A DNA stretch of 5,469 nt from the NCBI GenBank assembly GCA_003507475.1, contig DNVQ01000034.1, forward strand, positions 2,080 to 7,548, in the 5' to 3' direction. A program made the translations under genes and the position numbers. The stretch is from Candidatus Moraniibacteriota bacterium (GTDB lineage Bacteria > Patescibacteriota > Minisyncoccia > Moranbacterales > UBA9337). How positions within the stretch are numbered: position 1 is the first letter of the stretch; each line of letters starts with the position of its first letter. The notes beneath the pieces were generated by a model. It worked only from the letters and a program-made list of their open reading frames with translations. It was not told where the DNA came from and searched no databases. Below, one piece after another: positions 4,643 through 5,469 of the stretch.

Positions 4643-4766
4643 AATAAACAAATTACAATAAACAAGATACAAATAATAATCAATAATCAAATTCTAGATT
4701 AAATTTTTTAGAGGATTGGTTATTGGGAAGTTGAGATTTATTTGGAAATTGTTTTTTGGTGTTTGT
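4643..4766. repeat. AT-rich repeat element, copy 2
   Basis: Second copy of the element at 4401-4530, in the same orientation, between tRNA-Phe and the CAU tRNA. The middle and both tips have diverged, while the 38-base and 23-base blocks are exact. The offset changes from 243 to 240 bp between the blocks, so small indels lie between them. No ORF is supported. Confidence 0.75.
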
Positions 4767-4780
4767 TTCTTGGCTCTAGG

Positions 4781-4852
4781 GGGACCATAGCTCAGTGGTA
4801 GAGCAGGCGACTCATAATCGCTTGGTCGGGGGTTCGAATCCCTCTGGTCCCA
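4781..4852 (+). tRNA. tRNA with CAU anticodon, probably tRNA-Ile2 (lysidine type), else elongator Met
   Basis: Acceptor GGGACCA pairs perfectly with TGGTCCC, discriminator A4852. Anticodon stem GGCGA/TCGCT encloses loop CTCATAA, anticodon CAT. T-arm is GGGGG-TTCGAAT-CCCTC. It is not an initiator: base pair 1-72 is G-C and the anticodon stem lacks the three G-C pairs. The anticodon arm and variable loop match, as I remember it, the E. coli tRNA-Ile2 that TilS converts to read AUA. Against this, acceptor pair 4-69 is A-T rather than C-G. Confidence 0.85.
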
Positions 4853-4884
4853 CATAAAATTATTTTTTGTAATTTTAAGTTAAA

Positions 4885-4893
4885 TGGTATAAT
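4885..4893 (+). promoter_or_regulatory. Extended -10 promoter upstream of tRNA-Gly
   Basis: TGGTATAAT is a perfect TATAAT with the TGN extension. A weak -35 (TTGTAA at 4867, 15 bp away) is available. Start would fall near 4900, on the first 12-bp repeat. It could serve tRNA-Gly and secG, or a small RNA ending at the hairpin at 4941-4984. Confidence 0.5.
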
Positions 4894-4897
4894 TGTT

Positions 4898-4921
4898 TAT
4901 GTACGTAAATATGTACGTAAA
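4898..4921. repeat. Doubled 12-bp operator-like motif
   Basis: TATGTACGTAAA occurs twice in a row without a mismatch. Each copy sits in a near-palindrome centred on GTAC (TTTATGTACGTAAA). It covers the expected transcription start of the promoter at 4885-4893, where a repressor could bind. No regulator gene is in view. Confidence 0.55.
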
Positions 4922-4952
4922 TAATTCTTATGCAATTCATATACTTTATTAG
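4899..4952 (+). other. 17-codon frame read through the 12-bp repeats
   Basis: ATG 4899 opens MYVNMYVNNSYAIHILY, ending in TAG 4950-4952. The doubled 12-bp motif gives MYVN twice. Its last codons and stop overlap the 5' arm of the next hairpin, which is the layout of a leader peptide. There is no ribosome site and the frame is short, so it may be chance. Confidence 0.2.
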
Positions 4953-5000
4953 GCAAGGGTTTTACTTTTGCTCAAATAAAGTATGAGTAGGTTTTTGTTT
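4941..5000 (+). terminator. Weak terminator-like or attenuator-like hairpin
   Basis: ATACTTTATT (4941-4950) pairs perfectly with AATAAAGTAT (4975-4984). Inside it GCAA/TTGC and nearby bases can continue the stem. A T-rich tract, GTTTTTGTTT, follows at 4991-5000. The stem is AT-rich and the T tract starts 7 bases after it, so this is a weak terminator at best. It stands between the promoter at 4885 and tRNA-Gly. Confidence 0.4.
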
Positions 5001-5016
5001 AGCCTCAATTTAGCAT

Positions 5017-5122
5017 AAGCGGGCTTTGCCCCGCCGAAGCTTTAGCGAAGGCGGGCCTTGCCTCGATGAAATGTAATGTAAGCGGGCATTGCCTCGCCGA
5101 AGCGCGATAGCGCATAGGCGGG
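5017..5122. repeat. Three-unit GC-rich repeat running into tRNA-Gly
   Basis: The core GCGGGCNTTGCCYCG occurs at 5019-5033, 5051-5065 and 5082-5096, spaced 32 and 31 bp. Units 1 and 3 continue alike (CGCCGAAGC). Two hairpins form: CCCGCC/GGCGGG (5030-5035 with 5050-5055) and CTCGCC/GGCGGG (5093-5098 with 5117-5122). The second has an inner stem GCGC-GATA-GCGC (5102-5113). Its 3' arm includes the first five bases of tRNA-Gly. The GC content stands out sharply from the AT-rich surroundings. Confidence 0.75.
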
Positions 5123-5189
5123 TGTCGTATAGTGGTTATTACACGTCCTTGCCAAGGATGAGATGGCGGTTCGATTCCGCTCACTCGCT
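5118..5189 (+). tRNA. trnG-GCC: tRNA-Gly (anticodon GCC)
   Basis: Acceptor GCGGGTG pairs with CACTCGC (one G-U), discriminator T5189 as usual for bacterial glycine tRNA. Anticodon stem CGTCC/GGATG encloses loop TTGCCAA, anticodon GCC. T-arm is GGCGG-TTCGATT-CCGCT. Unlike the other five, it is followed by CAGA rather than by an A-discriminator plus CA. Its 5' end is fused with the GC-rich repeat. Confidence 0.95.
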
Positions 5190-5202
5190 CAGAAGTAATT
5201 AA

Positions 5203-5229
5203 TTGACAAAAGTATAATAATATTATATT
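5203..5229 (+). promoter_or_regulatory. secG promoter region, possibly giving a leaderless mRNA
   Basis: TTGACA (5203-5208) and a perfect TATAAT (5213-5218) are both present but only 4 bp apart, so they cannot be one promoter. TATAAT alone would start transcription at about 5225-5230, at the secG ATG. Alternatively TTGACA pairs with TATATT (5224-5229, spacer 15), which would start inside the gene. No Shine-Dalgarno sequence precedes the ATG, which fits a leaderless message. Confidence 0.4.
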
Positions 5230-5445
5230 ATGAAGTTTACGAATGTATTACAACTAATAGTCTCTGTTCTCTTAATAGTGTCAATCTTGCTTCAAAACAA
5301 GGGAACTGGCTTAAGCGCTGTTTTTGGTGGAGATTCTGGGGGATATTATGCCAAAAGGGGATTTGAAAAATTTTTACTTTATTTTTCTGCCTTGCTGGCT
5401 ATACTCTTTATTGTCTTAGCAATAGTAAATATTTTTAATAATTAA
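5230..5445 (+). CDS. secG: Protein-export membrane protein SecG
   Basis: The complete 71-aa product is the small accessory subunit of the SecYEG translocon in the inner membrane. Seen: a first membrane helix at about residues 5-22 and the SecG loop LLQNKGTGLSAVFGG (20-34), rich in Gly and ending in a GG pair. YYAKRGFEKFLLY (39-51) follows, then a second helix at about 51-69. Length and two-helix layout are normal for the family. It stands 40 bases after tRNA-Gly on the same strand and may also be reached by read-through from the tRNA. No ribosome site is seen. Only 24 bases remain after the stop, with no feature. Confidence 0.93.
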   Translation: MKFTNVLQLIVSVLLIVSILLQNKGTGLSAVFGGDSGGYYAKRGFEKFLLYFSALLAILFIVLAIVNIFNN

Positions 5446-5469
5446 CAAAAGTCTTATTAGTATCAAATT

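Noticed and set aside
4781..4852. Initiator tRNA-Met
   Set aside because: Base pair 1-72 is a normal G-C and the anticodon stem lacks the three consecutive G-C pairs of initiators.
5019..5096. CRISPR array from three units of about 31-bp period
   Set aside because: Only three short imperfect units, spacers of about 16 bases that are themselves part of hairpins, and no cas genes.

Overview
The window is AT-rich bacterial DNA. It has short, compact genes, wordy AT-rich spacers full of short repeats, almost no Shine-Dalgarno sequences, and tRNA genes that do not encode a full CCA end. Together with the kind of GIY-YIG nuclease and Elp3 seen here, this points to a Candidate Phyla Radiation / Patescibacteria (Parcubacteria-like) genome. 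That assignment is inference from style and gene content; no 16S rRNA is present.

Layout. Minus strand, 89-1708: an Elp3-type radical-SAM/GNAT tRNA wobble-uridine enzyme. Divergent from it, 1904-2611: a class I methyltransferase whose motifs look like the Trm9/ALKBH8 family, which in eukaryotes methylates the product of Elp3. The two may be a minimal cm5U to mcm5U wobble-uridine pathway. At 2612-2983 lies a spacer with a 15-bp inverted repeat that can fold as a three-way junction, an 8-bp tandem repeat, and a good promoter feeding rplS (L19, 2984-3499), which carries a long Glu/Lys/Val tail. Then comes a plus-strand run of six tRNA genes: Leu(GAG), Val(UAC), Ile(GAU), Phe(GAA), a CAU tRNA probably of the Ile2 type, and Gly(GCC). 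The last gene is secG (5230-5445), a subunit of the Sec translocon.

The most unusual part is inside the tRNA run. A complete 86-aa GIY-YIG nuclease gene sits between the intact tRNA-Ile and an exact 40-bp copy of that tRNA's 3' half. Its ATG shares a base with the upstream repeat, and its stop codon TAA is the first three bases of the downstream repeat. A 14-bp perfect palindrome interrupts the downstream tRNA copy at the anticodon arm. Downstream of tRNA-Leu there is a second, degraded 3'-end copy, also broken by a hairpin-forming insert. Together they suggest a tiny tRNA-targeting nuclease element, one intact and one perhaps decayed.

Other structure: two copies of an AT-rich element of about 125 bp on either side of tRNA-Phe; a three-unit GC-rich repeat of about 31-bp period that runs into the 5' end of tRNA-Gly; and an extended -10 promoter followed by a doubled 12-bp motif, a 17-codon ORF and a hairpin. 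Translation, tRNA modification and secretion genes make up all of the recognised host functions here.
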